Shown: positions 16,076 through 23,653 of the stretch, piece by piece | How the letters are laid out: the number at the start of each line of letters is the position of its first letter | Numbering within the stretch: the stretch's first letter is position 1 | Origin: Actinomycetes bacterium | GTDB taxonomy: Bacteria; Actinomycetota; CALGFH01 | NCBI GenBank assembly: GCA_030152105.1 | Contig: JASLIH010000089.1 | Span: 1 to 25,331, forward strand | Length of the DNA: 25,331 nt | Reading direction: 5' to 3' | The notes under the pieces: generated by a model | Databases searched by the model: none | Seen by the model: the letters and a program-made list of their open reading frames with translations, nothing else | What the model was told of the DNA's origin: nothing | Program-made: the position numbers and the translations under genes

Positions 16076-18180
16076 TGCCGCAGGTCGTCGGGACCGCCGG
16101 GCACGTCGACCATGGGAAGTCGGCGCTGATCCAGGCGCTGACCGGGATCGACCCGGATCGCCTGGCCGAGGAGAAGGCCAGAGGGCTGACCATCGACCTC
16201 GGGTTCGCGTGGACGACCCTGCCGTCGGGGCGCGAGGTGGGGTTCGTCGACGTCCCTGGGCATGAGCGGTTCGTCCACAACATGCTCGCCGGGGTTGGCG
16301 GGATCGGCTGTGCCCTGTTCGTGGTCGACGCCAGCGAGGGCTGGCGGCCCCAGTCGGCCGAGCACCTGGCCATCCTCGACCTGCTCGGGGTACCAGCGGG
16401 CGTGGTCGCCCTGACCAAGGTCGACCTGGTCGACGTGGCGACCCGGGAGCGGGTGGCGGCCGAGGTCGGCGAGCGGCTCCGGGGCACCACCCTGGCCGGG
16501 GCCGAGCTGGTGGCGACGGCCGCGCCGTCCGGGGTGGGCGTGGCCGCGCTGGCGGCCGCGCTCGACGCCGCCCTCGACCAACTGCCCGACCCGCCGGACC
16601 GGGGGCGGCCGCGGCTCCCGGTGGACCGGGTGTTCACCATGCGGGGCAGCGGGACCGTCGTCACCGGCACCCTGTCCGGCGGGTCGCTGCGGGCCGAGGG
16701 TGAGGCCGAGCTGCTCCCGGGTGGGCGCCGGGTCCGGGTCCGCGGTCTCCAGGGTCACGGCCGGCCGCTGGCCGAGGCCACGCCGGCGCGCCGGGTGGCC
16801 GTGAACCTGGCCGGGGTGCCCATCGACGAGGTGGCCCGGGGCGACGTGCTGGTGCTGCCCGGCCAGTGGGCGGCGACCGGCGTCGCCGACGTCAGGCTGC
16901 GCTGTCTGGCGAGCGCGCCCGGTCCGCTGCGCCCCCGCGGCGCCTACCTGGTGTACGCGGGCACGGCCGAGTCGGCGGTCCGCCTCCAGCCGCTGGACGC
17001 CGCCGAGGTCCGCCCCGGCGGCGACGCCCTGGTCCGGCTGCACCTGGAGCGGCCGCTGGTCCTGGACGTGTTCGAGCCGCTGGTCCTGCGGGACAGCGGC
17101 CGCGACGAGACCGTCGGCGGCGGGGTGGTGCTCGACCCGTTCCCGCCCGGCGTCGTCCGGGGGACCGCCGCCCGGGTCCGCCGCACCGAGGAGCTGGAGG
17201 CACGTGAGGCCGCCGGCCGGGCCGGCCTCCTGGAACGGGTCCTGGCCGAGCGCGGCGTCGTTGCCCTGGCCGACCTCCCCCGCCTGGCCGCCATCGCCCC
17301 CGATCGCCCCCCCGCCCTCCCCGTCCCTGGGGCCCCGGGGCGGTCCGAATCGGGCGCCGGGGTGCCGAACGTGGTCCGGTCGAGGACGCTCGCGTGGGCC
17401 CGGACCGGCTGGGAGGCGGCCGAGGCGGCGGTGCTGGAGGCGGTGCGGCGCCAGCACCGCGCCGACCCCTCCGCCCCTGGGCTCCCGACTCAGGCGGCAC
17501 GGGCGGCGGCCCTCGACCCGGGTCGCCCGGCCCCGGTCCCCGACCGGCGCCGGCCCGCCCGACCCAGCACAGCCGGCCCCGACCCGGCCCGGCCCGGCTG
17601 GCCGGCGGCTGCAGGGAACGAGGTGGTCGAGGCGCTGGTCGCCGCCGGGCGGCTGGTGGCCGACGGGCCCGTCGTGCGGCTGCCCGGGCATGCCGAGCGG
17701 CTCGACCCGGCGCAGCTGGCGCTGCGGGAGCGGGTCGAGCAGGCCGTCGACGAGGCCGGGGTCGGGCTGCTCGGCGACGCCGCCCTGGCCGAGCTCGGGG
17801 CCGACCGGAAGGCGACCGCCCTGCTGGTCCGGACGGGGGTGCTGGTGGCCGTCGGGCCGGGCGGCTACCTCGGGCGCTCGACCCTCGAGAGGGCGGTCGA
17901 GACCCTGCGGCGCAGCTTCCCGGACGGGCGGCCGTTCGCGGCCACCGAGGCCAAGGAGGCCCTCGGCACCACCCGGCGCACGGCCATCCCGCTGCTCGAG
18001 CACCTCGACCGGACCGGCGTCACCGTCCGCCACGGTGACCTGCGGCGCCTGACCCAGCACACCGGCGGCTCGTCGCCGCCCCGGTCGGCCGGGGTGGTCG
18101 TCCCTCGCTCCCAGCCCTCGCGCAACAACCGGCAGGTCGGCTCGGACATGGCCGAATGGTGGCCAGATGCGCCACCATAA
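16075..18180 (+). CDS. selB: Selenocysteine-specific translation elongation factor
   Basis: SelB delivers selenocysteyl-tRNA to UGA codons by binding the SECIS hairpin in the mRNA. The G domain has GHVDHGKS (9-16), RGLTID (36-41), DVPGHERF (59-66) and TKVD (114-117). Beta-barrel domains follow, with [20 protein letters not shown]. The C-terminal winged helices end with [20 protein letters not shown]. The protein is 701 aa, longer than the ~590-640 aa usual for the family. Extra length includes a Pro/Arg-rich stretch at about residues 479-515 within the winged-helix part, another Pro/Gly-rich stretch near 410-430, and an unusual ~35-residue tail after the last domain. The reading frame is intact throughout. 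It is preceded by selA and followed 5 bp later by clpS. Confidence 0.95.
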   Translation: MPQVVGTAGHVDHGKSALIQALTGIDPDRLAEEKARGLTIDLGFAWTTLPSGREVGFVDVPGHERFVHNMLAGVGGIGCALFVVDASEGWRPQSAEHLAILDLLGVPAGVVALTKVDLVDVATRERVAAEVGERLRGTTLAGAELVATAAPSGVGVAALAAALDAALDQLPDPPDRGRPRLPVDRVFTMRGSGTVVTGTLSGGSLRAEGEAELLPGGRRVRVRGLQGHGRPLAEATPARRVAVNLAGVPIDEVARGDVLVLPGQWAATGVADVRLRCLASAPGPLRPRGAYLVYAGTAESAVRLQPLDAAEVRPGGDALVRLHLERPLVLDVFEPLVLRDSGRDETVGGGVVLDPFPPGVVRGTAARVRRTEELEAREAAGRAGLLERVLAERGVVALADLPRLAAIAPDRPPALPVPGAPGRSESGAGVPNVVRSRTLAWARTGWEAAEAAVLEAVRRQHRADPSAPGLPTQAARAAALDPGRPAPVPDRRRPARPSTAGPDPARPGWPAAAGNEVVEALVAAGRLVADGPVVRLPGHAERLDPAQLALRERVEQAVDEAGVGLLGDAALAELGADRKATALLVRTGVLVAVGPGGYLGRSTLERAVETLRRSFPDGRPFAATEAKEALGTTRRTAIPLLEHLDRTGVTVRHGDLRRLTQHTGGSSPPRSAGVVVPRSQPSRNNRQVGSDMAEWWPDAPP
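18156..18178 (+). promoter_or_regulatory. 8-bp inverted repeat at the selB end, just before clpS
   Basis: ATGGTGGC (18156-18163) and GCCACCAT (18171-18178) are perfect inverted copies around a 7-nt loop. The repeat ends in the selB stop codon and lies 7 bases before the clpS ATG, which has no Shine-Dalgarno. It could be a repressor site or an RNA hairpin that modulates clpS initiation. No U-run follows, so it is not a classical terminator. Confidence 0.4.
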
Positions 18181-18185
18181 CGCGC

Positions 18186-18479
18186 ATGAGCACGACCGCC
18201 CCGACCCGTGAGCGCACCGAGCAGCAGGACGACGTCGCCGAACCGGACATCCCCTGGGTGGTGATCGTCTGGAACGACCCGGTGAACCTGATGTCGTACG
18301 TGGTGTTCGTGCTCCAGAAGCTGTTCGGCTACGACCGGGAGAAGGCCACCAGGCTGATGCTCGACGTCCACCACAAGGGCAAGGCGGTGGTCTCCAGCGG
18401 CCCGCGGGAGAAGGCGGAGTTCGACGTCTACCGCCTCCACGGCCACGGCCTCTGGGCGACCATGCAGAAGGACCGGTAG
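18186..18479 (+). CDS. clpS: ATP-dependent Clp protease adaptor ClpS
   Basis: The 97-aa protein is the N-degron adaptor that hands substrates with destabilising N-termini to the ClpA/ClpC unfoldase. Residues matching the binding pocket are visible: Asn30-Asp31 in VWNDPVN, Met36, and His62 in [26 protein letters not shown] is the conserved helix. The disordered N-terminal extension (about 1-20) is typical. ATG 18186 is preferred to the upstream in-frame ATG within selB because the family starts there. No Shine-Dalgarno is seen; translation may depend on selB or on a leaderless transcript. DUF2017 follows after 2 bp, the standard actinobacterial arrangement. Confidence 0.95.
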   Translation: MSTTAPTRERTEQQDDVAEPDIPWVVIVWNDPVNLMSYVVFVLQKLFGYDREKATRLMLDVHHKGKAVVSSGPREKAEFDVYRLHGHGLWATMQKDR

Positions 18480-18481
18480 GG

Positions 18482-18976
18482 GTGGCCGGGTCGTTCAAGC
18501 GGATCGGCGGCGACCGGGTCCGGGTCCGGCTGGCCAACGACGAGGTCGCCGTGCTGCGCGGCCTCCCCGACCAGCTCCGCACCGTCCTGCGCGAGAGCGA
18601 GGACGAGCCCGTCAACCAGCGGCTGTTCCCCCCGGCCTACCTGGACGTGGCCGACATCGAGCGCGACACCGAGTACCACCGCCTGATGCACGACGACCTC
18701 GTCACCGAGAAGCTGGCCAACCTCGACCTGGTCACCGGCAGCCTGGCCCGCGGCACCGCCTCCATGCGCCGCTGGACCGTCGAGCTCACCAACGAGGAGG
18801 CCACCGCCTGGCTCGGCGTCCTCAACGACCTCCGCCTCGCCCTCGGGGTCCGCCTCGACATCACCGAGGACTTCGACGGCGACGTCGACGACACCGACCC
18901 CCGCGCCCCCGCCCTCCGCCTCCTCAGCTACCTCGGATGGCTCGAGGAGCAGCTGCTGGACGCCCTCCAGTCCTGA
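18482..18976 (+). CDS. DUF2017 family protein
   Basis: The 164-aa acidic, soluble protein matches the actinobacterial DUF2017 family, which sits directly after clpS in many genomes (in Mycobacterium tuberculosis, Rv1331-Rv1332, from memory). Visible features are FKRIGGDRVRVRLANDEVAV, a central LFPPAYLDVADIERDTEYHR block and ELTNEEATAWLGVLNDLRLALGVRLDIT, ending in a Leu-rich helix. There are no catalytic or membrane motifs. GTG 18482 starts 2 bp after the clpS stop, so co-translation is likely. A role around Clp-mediated proteolysis is guilt by association only. Confidence 0.92.
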   Translation: MAGSFKRIGGDRVRVRLANDEVAVLRGLPDQLRTVLRESEDEPVNQRLFPPAYLDVADIERDTEYHRLMHDDLVTEKLANLDLVTGSLARGTASMRRWTVELTNEEATAWLGVLNDLRLALGVRLDITEDFDGDVDDTDPRAPALRLLSYLGWLEEQLLDALQS

Positions 18977-18991
18977 TCCGCGGTCTCTCGG

Positions 18992-20140
18992 CTACCCGGG
19001 CTTCGCTGCCAGGCCCGTGCAGCGGCGGAGGGACTGCCAGGAACTGAGGGCGTTGGTGGCGGCGGCGCCGGTGAGGGGGATGGGGATGCCGCCGGAGATG
19101 GTGGCGGGGACCCAGCGGGAGGCGGTGATGGCGCGGCCCTGGGTGGTCAGGAGCAGGACGCCGCTCTGGGCGGTGACGCCGCCGCGGGAGTAGAAGACGA
19201 AGTTGCCGAGGCCGTAGTGGACGTAGGCGCCGCGGTGGTAGCCGCCGCCGAGGAGGACGTGGGCGTGGGAGCCGACGACCACGTCGGCGCCGGCCGCGAC
19301 CAGCTTGGGGGCGAGGGCGCGCTGGCGGTCGATGGGGCAGTTGGCCAGCTCCCGGCCCCAGTGGAGGTCGACGACGACGGTGTCGGCGCTGGCCCTGGCC
19401 GCCTTGACCGCGGCCAGGAGGCGGGCCTCCTGGTACGCCGAGGCCATGCCGGGCTTGGCGTCGCCGGCGGTCCAGGCGGCGGCCAGGTTGCTGTCGAGGA
19501 CCTGAGTGGCGCCGATCACGGCGATGCGCTGGCCCTTGATCGTCACCAGGTGGGCCCGGTAGGCCTCGTCGGCGTCGCGGCCCACCCCGACGACCGGGAA
19601 CTTGGCCGCCTTGGCCGCGGCCAGGGAGTCGCGCAGGCCGACCAGGCCGAAGTCCTCGCCGTGGTTGTTGGCCATGGTGGCCACGTCGACGCCGGCCGCC
19701 TTCAGCGCGGTCAGGGCCACCGGCGGCGCCCGGAAGGTGAAGTCCTTGGCGGCCGGGGTGCCGCGCTCGGTGATGGCCGTCTCGAGGTTGACCACGGCCA
19801 GGTCGGCCCGGCGCAGGACGTTCGCGATCGGGCCGAAGGTGGTGGACGGGTTGGCCGACAGCCGGGACTCGATCGCGCCCTCGAAGTGGACGTCGCCGCC
19901 GAAGGCCAGGGTGACCGGCTCGCCGGTCGGCTCCCGGGGGGCGTCGGCCCGCTTGGCGGCGGTGGTGGCCGGCCGGGCGGTGGTGGCGGTCGGGGAGGCC
20001 GCTCGGGTGGTCGCGGACGCCTGGGTCGCCGGGACGGGGTCGTCGTCGCCCCCGCACGCGCTCAGCAACACCAGCGCCGCCAGGGTCAGCGAGGCGACCA
20101 CATGGCGGCGCGGGAACAGGTGGTGGGGCGGACGGGGCAC
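18992..20140 (-). CDS. CapA/PgsA-type metallophosphatase-fold lipoprotein
   Basis: The 382-aa protein starts at GTG 20140 (TGGAG about 6 bases upstream) and has a lipoprotein signal: basic FPRRHVV, a hydrophobic core, then lipobox LLSAC with Cys29 as the lipidated residue. A Thr/Ala/Pro-rich linker follows (about 30-65). The CapA domain shows LAFGGDVHFEG, LAVVNLETAIT, TMANNHGEDFGL, VVDLHWGREL, VVGSHAHVLLGG and VHYGLGNFVFYS, the calcineurin-like metal-binding pattern of the PGA_cap family. It should be anchored on the outer face of the membrane. CapA relatives take part in poly-gamma-glutamate capsule formation, but no capB or capC is nearby, so the true role is uncertain. Confidence 0.9.
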   Translation of the reverse strand: MPRPPHHLFPRRHVVASLTLAALVLLSACGGDDDPVPATQASATTRAASPTATTARPATTAAKRADAPREPTGEPVTLAFGGDVHFEGAIESRLSANPSTTFGPIANVLRRADLAVVNLETAITERGTPAAKDFTFRAPPVALTALKAAGVDVATMANNHGEDFGLVGLRDSLAAAKAAKFPVVGVGRDADEAYRAHLVTIKGQRIAVIGATQVLDSNLAAAWTAGDAKPGMASAYQEARLLAAVKAARASADTVVVDLHWGRELANCPIDRQRALAPKLVAAGADVVVGSHAHVLLGGGYHRGAYVHYGLGNFVFYSRGGVTAQSGVLLLTTQGRAITASRWVPATISGGIPIPLTGAAATNALSSWQSLRRCTGLAAKPG

Positions 20141-20157
20141 GGCGGGCTCCAGGGTCA

Positions 20158-20199
20158 GGCGCTCGGGGAAGCGCCGCCTAGGGTCGCACGCCGCGACCC
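20158..20199 (-). terminator. Two tandem stem-loops between small basic gene and CapA gene
   Basis: On the plus strand GGCGCT (20158-20163) pairs with AGCGCC (20170-20175) over a 6-nt loop, and GGGTCGC (20181-20187) pairs with GCGACCC (20193-20199) over a 5-nt loop. Both lie in the 76 bp between the stop of the small basic gene and the CapA start, on the transcript of either. There is no U-tract, so this is a weak terminator or leader structure at best. Confidence 0.4.
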
Positions 20200-20216
20200 G
20201 CCCGTGCCAGGGGAGC

Positions 20217-20471
20217 TCAGCGGTCCAGGCTCGGGCGGTACAGCCGGGTCCGGCCCACGGTGTCGCGACGCGACAGCCACGGCGGGCTGAAGATCTGGCC
20301 CAGAATGTCGTTGGCCCGGGTGGCGACACCCCACGGCCACAGCACCCGGCGGCGGCCGCGCGACTGGCGCCTCCGCTTGGCCGTCCGTACCTGACGGTGC
20401 CGCTCGGCGTCGGCGTGCAGCTCGGCGATGCGCTGGTAGCTGAGCTCCTGCTGCATGTTGTCCCAGCTCAT
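20217..20471 (-). CDS. Small basic hypothetical protein
   Basis: The 84-aa product begins MSWDNMQQELSYQRIAELHA, continues with a strongly basic stretch (RTAKRRRQSRGRRRVLWPWG), and ends with RRDTVGRTRLYRPSLDR. I recognise no domain. Small proteins with a RIAELHxxAER-like helix followed by an Arg cluster are frequent and uncharacterised in actinobacteria, and the charge suggests nucleic-acid or membrane-surface contact (inference). ATG 20471 is preferred to the upstream in-frame ATG at 20495 because GAGGAGG lies 5-6 bases before it. A good promoter is placed directly upstream (20504-20532), bracketed by operator-like repeats and divergent from the CGNR regulator. Confidence 0.72.
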   Translation of the reverse strand: MSWDNMQQELSYQRIAELHADAERHRQVRTAKRRRQSRGRRRVLWPWGVATRANDILGQIFSPPWLSRRDTVGRTRLYRPSLDR

Positions 20472-20490
20472 GACATCCTCCTCTGTTTCT

Positions 20491-20560
20491 AACACCAGTA
20501 AACAGAGTACACTGGTGTTCCACTACTTGCAACCGCTAAACTGTGATCACCGGTGTTCCA
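20491..20560. promoter_or_regulatory. Operator-like repeats between divergent small gene and CGNR gene
   Basis: AACACCAGT (20491-20499) and ACTGGTGTT (20511-20519) form a 9-bp perfect inverted repeat with an 11-nt spacer. A further direct copy of the half-site, CGGTGTTCCA, lies at 20551-20560 and matches TGGTGTTCCA at 20513-20522 in 9 of 10 bases. So three GGTGTT half-sites occur within 70 bp of an interval clearly richer in A+T than its surroundings. This is the pattern of a regulator-bound divergent control region, with CGNR autoregulation as the obvious hypothesis. Confidence 0.6.
20504..20532 (-). promoter_or_regulatory. Sigma70-type promoter for the small basic gene
   Basis: On the minus strand -35 TTGCAA (20532-20527) and -10 TACTCT (20509-20504) are separated by exactly 17 bp. 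The -10 falls within the spacer of the 9-bp inverted repeat (20491-20519), so a bound repressor would block it. The predicted start of transcription lies about 25-30 bases before the ATG. Confidence 0.6.
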
Positions 20561-20586
20561 TCCGGTAGGTATGAGGAGGACGTCAG

Positions 20587-21174
20587 ATGGAGACGACGAC
20601 AGGCGACGAGACCGTCCCGAGGGAGCTCGTGGTGGTCCAGGCGCTGGTCAACACCATCGACCTCGAGGACAACGACGACCGGCTGGACAGCCCGGAGGCG
20701 CTGCGGAGCTTCCTGACCGGGCACGGGCTGCTCGGCGCCGGCGAGCCGGTCGGCCAGGCCGACCTGGAGCTGGCCGTCGAGCTGCGCGAGGCGCTGCGGG
20801 CGATGCTGCGGGTCAACCACGGCGAGCCCCTCGACCCGGCCGCGCTCGAGGTGGTCAACCGGGCCGCGGCCGCCCTCCCGCTCCAGGTGGGCTTCGACGA
20901 CCAAGGCCATCCCGTGCTCGGGCCCGGGTCGGGCGGCTGCCGGGGCGCCCTGGCCGTGCTGCTGGCCGGGATCGCCGAGGCCAGCGCCCAGGGCACCTGG
21001 GAACGGCTCAAGGCCTGCTCGGCCGAGTCCTGCCAGTGGGCCTTCTACGACCGGTCCAAGAACCGCTCCGGCCGCTGGTGCTCGATGCAGACCTGCGGCA
21101 ACCGCACCAAGACCCGCACCTACCGCAGCCGCCGCCGCACCGGGCCAGAGGCGCCGGACCAGACGGCGGGCTAG
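20587..21174 (+). CDS. CGNR zinc-finger regulator (ABATE-type)
   Basis: The 195-aa protein has an N-terminal helical region (LVVVQALVNTIDLEDNDDRL ... , about 10-130) typical of the ABATE domain, a putative stress-induced regulator, and a C-terminal CGNR zinc finger with Cys144, Cys149, Cys165 and Cys170 (CSAESC, then CSMQTCGNR) followed by a basic tail (TKTRTYRSRRR) likely to contact DNA. The N-terminus resembles a small-molecule sensor in this family, but the ligand is unknown. GAGGAGG stands 7 bases before ATG 20587. Upstream is an operator-rich divergent interval. The stop shares a CTAG with ridA. Confidence 0.92.
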   Translation: METTTGDETVPRELVVVQALVNTIDLEDNDDRLDSPEALRSFLTGHGLLGAGEPVGQADLELAVELREALRAMLRVNHGEPLDPAALEVVNRAAAALPLQVGFDDQGHPVLGPGSGGCRGALAVLLAGIAEASAQGTWERLKACSAESCQWAFYDRSKNRSGRWCSMQTCGNRTKTRTYRSRRRTGPEAPDQTAG

Positions 21175-21647
21175 GCGACCTCGACGATGGCCTCGACCTC
21201 GACGGGGACGCCGAGGGGGAGCGCGGCCACGCCGACAGCCGCCCTCGCGTGGCGGCCGGCGTCGCCGAAGACCTCGCCGAACAGCTCGCTGGCGGCGTTG
21301 ACGACCTTGGGGGCGTCGGTGAAGTCGGGTGTGCAGGCCACGAACCCGGTCACCTTGACGATCCGGCGGACCTGGGAGAGCTCGCCCAGCTCGGCCTTGA
21401 GGGCCGCCAGCACGTTGATCGCGCAGGTCCGGGCGGCGTCCCGGCCAGCCTCCAGGTCGACGTCGCCACCGAGGTGGCCGAGGTGGGTCGGCTTGCCGTC
21501 GACGGCGGGCACCTGGCCCGAGACGTAGACCAGGTTGCCGGTCCGGACGCAGGGGATGTAGGCGGCGACCGGGACGGCCGGCGCGGGAAGGGTGACGCCG
21601 AGCTCCTGGAGGCGCTCCTCGGGCGTCGGCTCCTCGGGGGTTGGCAT
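21171..21647 (-). CDS. ridA: RidA family protein (YjgF/YER057c/UK114)
   Basis: The 158-aa protein matches the Rid family, whose RidA members hydrolyse reactive enamine/imine intermediates from PLP enzymes. Visible are YIPCVRTGNLVYVSGQVPAV, GGDVDLEAGRDAARTCAINV, VKVTGFVACTPDFTDAPKVV and the C-terminal HARAAVGVAALPLGVPVEVE. The Arg of HARAAVGV corresponds to the substrate carboxylate ligand in RidA, and the Glu of VEVEAIVE to the water-activating Glu region. An N-terminal ~15-residue extension (MPTPEEPTPEERLQE) matches the Rv3678c-like subfamily (from memory). AAGGAGG stands 4-5 bases before ATG 21647. It follows dinG by 50 bp containing a strong hairpin. Confidence 0.92.
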   Translation of the reverse strand: MPTPEEPTPEERLQELGVTLPAPAVPVAAYIPCVRTGNLVYVSGQVPAVDGKPTHLGHLGGDVDLEAGRDAARTCAINVLAALKAELGELSQVRRIVKVTGFVACTPDFTDAPKVVNAASELFGEVFGDAGRHARAAVGVAALPLGVPVEVEAIVEVA

Positions 21648-21667
21648 GGGGCCTCCTTGGTCCAGCC

Positions 21668-21698
21668 GGCTTCCGGCCGGCACGGCGCCGGCCAAGCC
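21668..21698 (-). promoter_or_regulatory. Strong leader hairpin between dinG and ridA
   Basis: On the plus strand GGCCGGC (21675-21681) pairs with GCCGGCC (21687-21693) over a 5-nt loop. The stem continues as GGCTT (21668-21672) with AAGCC (21694-21698) across a 2-nt bulge, giving 12 bp in all. The transcript runs in the minus direction, so the structure begins at the last base of the dinG stop and ends about 13 bases before the ridA Shine-Dalgarno. No U-run follows. It could be an attenuator, an RNA stabiliser or a partial terminator. Confidence 0.5.
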
Positions 21699-23647
21699 TA
21701 TACGGCGAAGAACGCCCGCACGTCGTCCATGGACCGGGTAAGGCGGGCCGGGGGCAGGCTGGCCAGCAGCCCGGCGCGGTAGCCGGCGTCGGCCAGGCGC
21801 CGGTCGAGCACGGCCATGACGCCCCGGTCGGTCTCGGAGCGGACCAGGCGGCCGAGGGCCTGCTGCAGGGAGACGGCCGCCGCCGGCAGCCAGACCTCGG
21901 AGAACCGGGAGGCGCCGGCCGCCTCGACCCGCCGGCCACGCTCGGCCAGCAGGGGGTCGTCGGGCCGGGGGAAGGGCAGCCGGTCCAGCACGAGCAGCGA
22001 CAGGCTCTCGCCGGGGACGTCGAAGCCCTCGAAGAAGGTCCGGGTGGCCACCAGCACGCTGGCCACCTCGTCCCGGAAGCGGGCGGCCAGGCGGGCCGGG
22101 ACGTCGTCGCCCTGGACCAGCAGCTCGTACGGCAGGTGGGCCAGCGCGGCCGCGAACGACTCGACCGCCCGCCAGGAGGTGCAGAGCACCAGGGCCCGGC
22201 CCCGGGAGGCGTCGACCAGCGAGACCAGCTCGCGCTCGGCGGCGGCCTGGAACCCGTCCGAGGAGGGCTGGGGCACGGCCCTGGGCACGTACAGCAGGGC
22301 GTTGCGGCGGAAGTCGAACGGGGACGCGGCCACCACCGTCGCCGGGTCGGCCACCCCAAGGGTCCTGGCCGCCACGGCCAGGCTCCCGGCGACGGCCAGG
22401 GTCGCCGAGCAGGCCACCGTCGCCGGCACCCGGCTCCACAGCATCCCGTCCAGCACCGGCCCCGGCTCGACCAGGGCCGACCGGACCACCCTGGTCCCGC
22501 CCCGCCCCTCCTCGACCCACACGGCCAGGTCGGATGCGGGGGCGGCCGGGCGGGAGGGCCGGGGCCCGTCCTGGCCGGGCGGCGCCGGCGCGTCCTCCTG
22601 ACCACCGGGCCGGGTCGGGGTGTCGAGCAGGCGGCCCAGGTCGCGGGCCAGGGCCCGGAGGCGGCGGCGGGCGGCCACCAGGGCGGTGGCCTCGTCGTCG
22701 GGGTCGCCGAGGTCCTTGAGGGCGGCCTGCATGGTCTGGAGGTCGTTGGCCAGCGGGGTGAGGGCGGCGACCAGGGTGGCGTGGGCCCGGCCGCCGGGGA
22801 GGACGGGGCCGGGGTAGAGGTCGGCGGCCAGCTCCTGGAACCGGCCGCGGAGGCGGCGGGACCAGTCGCTCCGCATCCCGGCCGCCTTGGCGGCGGCGTC
22901 GGCGGCCGCCCCGGCCCGGCCCATGCGGGCCGCGGTCACGGTGACCCCGTAGAGGTCGGCGGCGTGGTCGGCCAGCCGGTGGGCCTCGTCGACCACGATC
23001 ACGTCGACCTCGGGCAGCATCACCCCGGGGGCGTCCGACATCGCCCGCAGCTCCAGCTCGAGCAGGAGCAGGTGGTGGTTGGTCACGACCACGTCGACGT
23101 CGCGGGCCTGCTCCCGGGCCCGCTCGGCGAAGCAGCGCTGGTGGAAGCCGCAGCCCTTCTGCCCTGGGCAGTCCTCGCCGCTGGTCGAGATCAGGTCCCA
23201 GACGTCGTCGCGGACCCCGGGCGGGGCGTCAAGGCGGCTCCCGGTCGGCGAGTCGGCCGCCCACACGGCCACCTCGAGAGCCGCCTCCTCGGTCGCTGTG
23301 GCCGCCAGCTGGGTCGCTCCCACCAGCGCCTCCATGCGGGCGAAGCAGGCGTAGTTGGCCCGGCCCATGGCCAGGGCCGAGGTGGTGCCGAAGGCGTCGG
23401 CCAGGCGGGGCAGGTCGCGCTCGACCAGCTGGGACTGGAGCGCCTTGGTGGCGGTGGCCACGATCGCCCGCCGCCCGGCGGCCACGATCGGCACCAGGTA
23501 GCCGAGCGACTTGCCAACCCCCGTGGGGGCGTGGACCAGCAGCGGGGTCTGGTCCTTCAGGGCCTCGGCGACGGCCGCGGCCATGCGCCGCTGCGCCACC
23601 CGCTCGGTCAGACCGGGCAGTGCGTCGAAGGCGGCCTCGAGGTCCAT
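21698..23647 (-). CDS. dinG: DinG/XPD-like Fe-S ATP-dependent DNA helicase
   Basis: The 649-aa protein is a superfamily 2 XPD/DinG helicase, which unwinds DNA 5'-to-3' and resolves R-loops and G-quadruplex-type structures. Walker A is APTGVGKS (40-47). The four Fe-S cysteines are Cys101, Cys160, Cys166 and Cys172 (NYAC, EDC, KGC, RC). DEAH is at 220-223 (VVDEAHRLADHAADLYG). The C-terminal motif VI is QALGRLVRSETDRG. Length resembles actinobacterial DinG (about 660 aa). The start ATG 23647 has no clear Shine-Dalgarno, but TAGGTT at -12 to -7 relative to the ATG fits a leaderless -10. It lies 55 bp after the microprotein gene on the same strand. Confidence 0.93.
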   Translation of the reverse strand: MDLEAAFDALPGLTERVAQRRMAAAVAEALKDQTPLLVHAPTGVGKSLGYLVPIVAAGRRAIVATATKALQSQLVERDLPRLADAFGTTSALAMGRANYACFARMEALVGATQLAATATEEAALEVAVWAADSPTGSRLDAPPGVRDDVWDLISTSGEDCPGQKGCGFHQRCFAERAREQARDVDVVVTNHHLLLLELELRAMSDAPGVMLPEVDVIVVDEAHRLADHAADLYGVTVTAARMGRAGAAADAAAKAAGMRSDWSRRLRGRFQELAADLYPGPVLPGGRAHATLVAALTPLANDLQTMQAALKDLGDPDDEATALVAARRRLRALARDLGRLLDTPTRPGGQEDAPAPPGQDGPRPSRPAAPASDLAVWVEEGRGGTRVVRSALVEPGPVLDGMLWSRVPATVACSATLAVAGSLAVAARTLGVADPATVVAASPFDFRRNALLYVPRAVPQPSSDGFQAAAERELVSLVDASRGRALVLCTSWRAVESFAAALAHLPYELLVQGDDVPARLAARFRDEVASVLVATRTFFEGFDVPGESLSLLVLDRLPFPRPDDPLLAERGRRVEAAGASRFSEVWLPAAAVSLQQALGRLVRSETDRGVMAVLDRRLADAGYRAGLLASLPPARLTRSMDDVRAFFAV

Positions 23648-23653
23648 GGCGCG

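Noticed and set aside
15376..18615. 1079-codon open frame on the minus strand
   Set aside because: It is antisense to selA, selB and clpS, which have unmistakable motifs. It reflects high GC.
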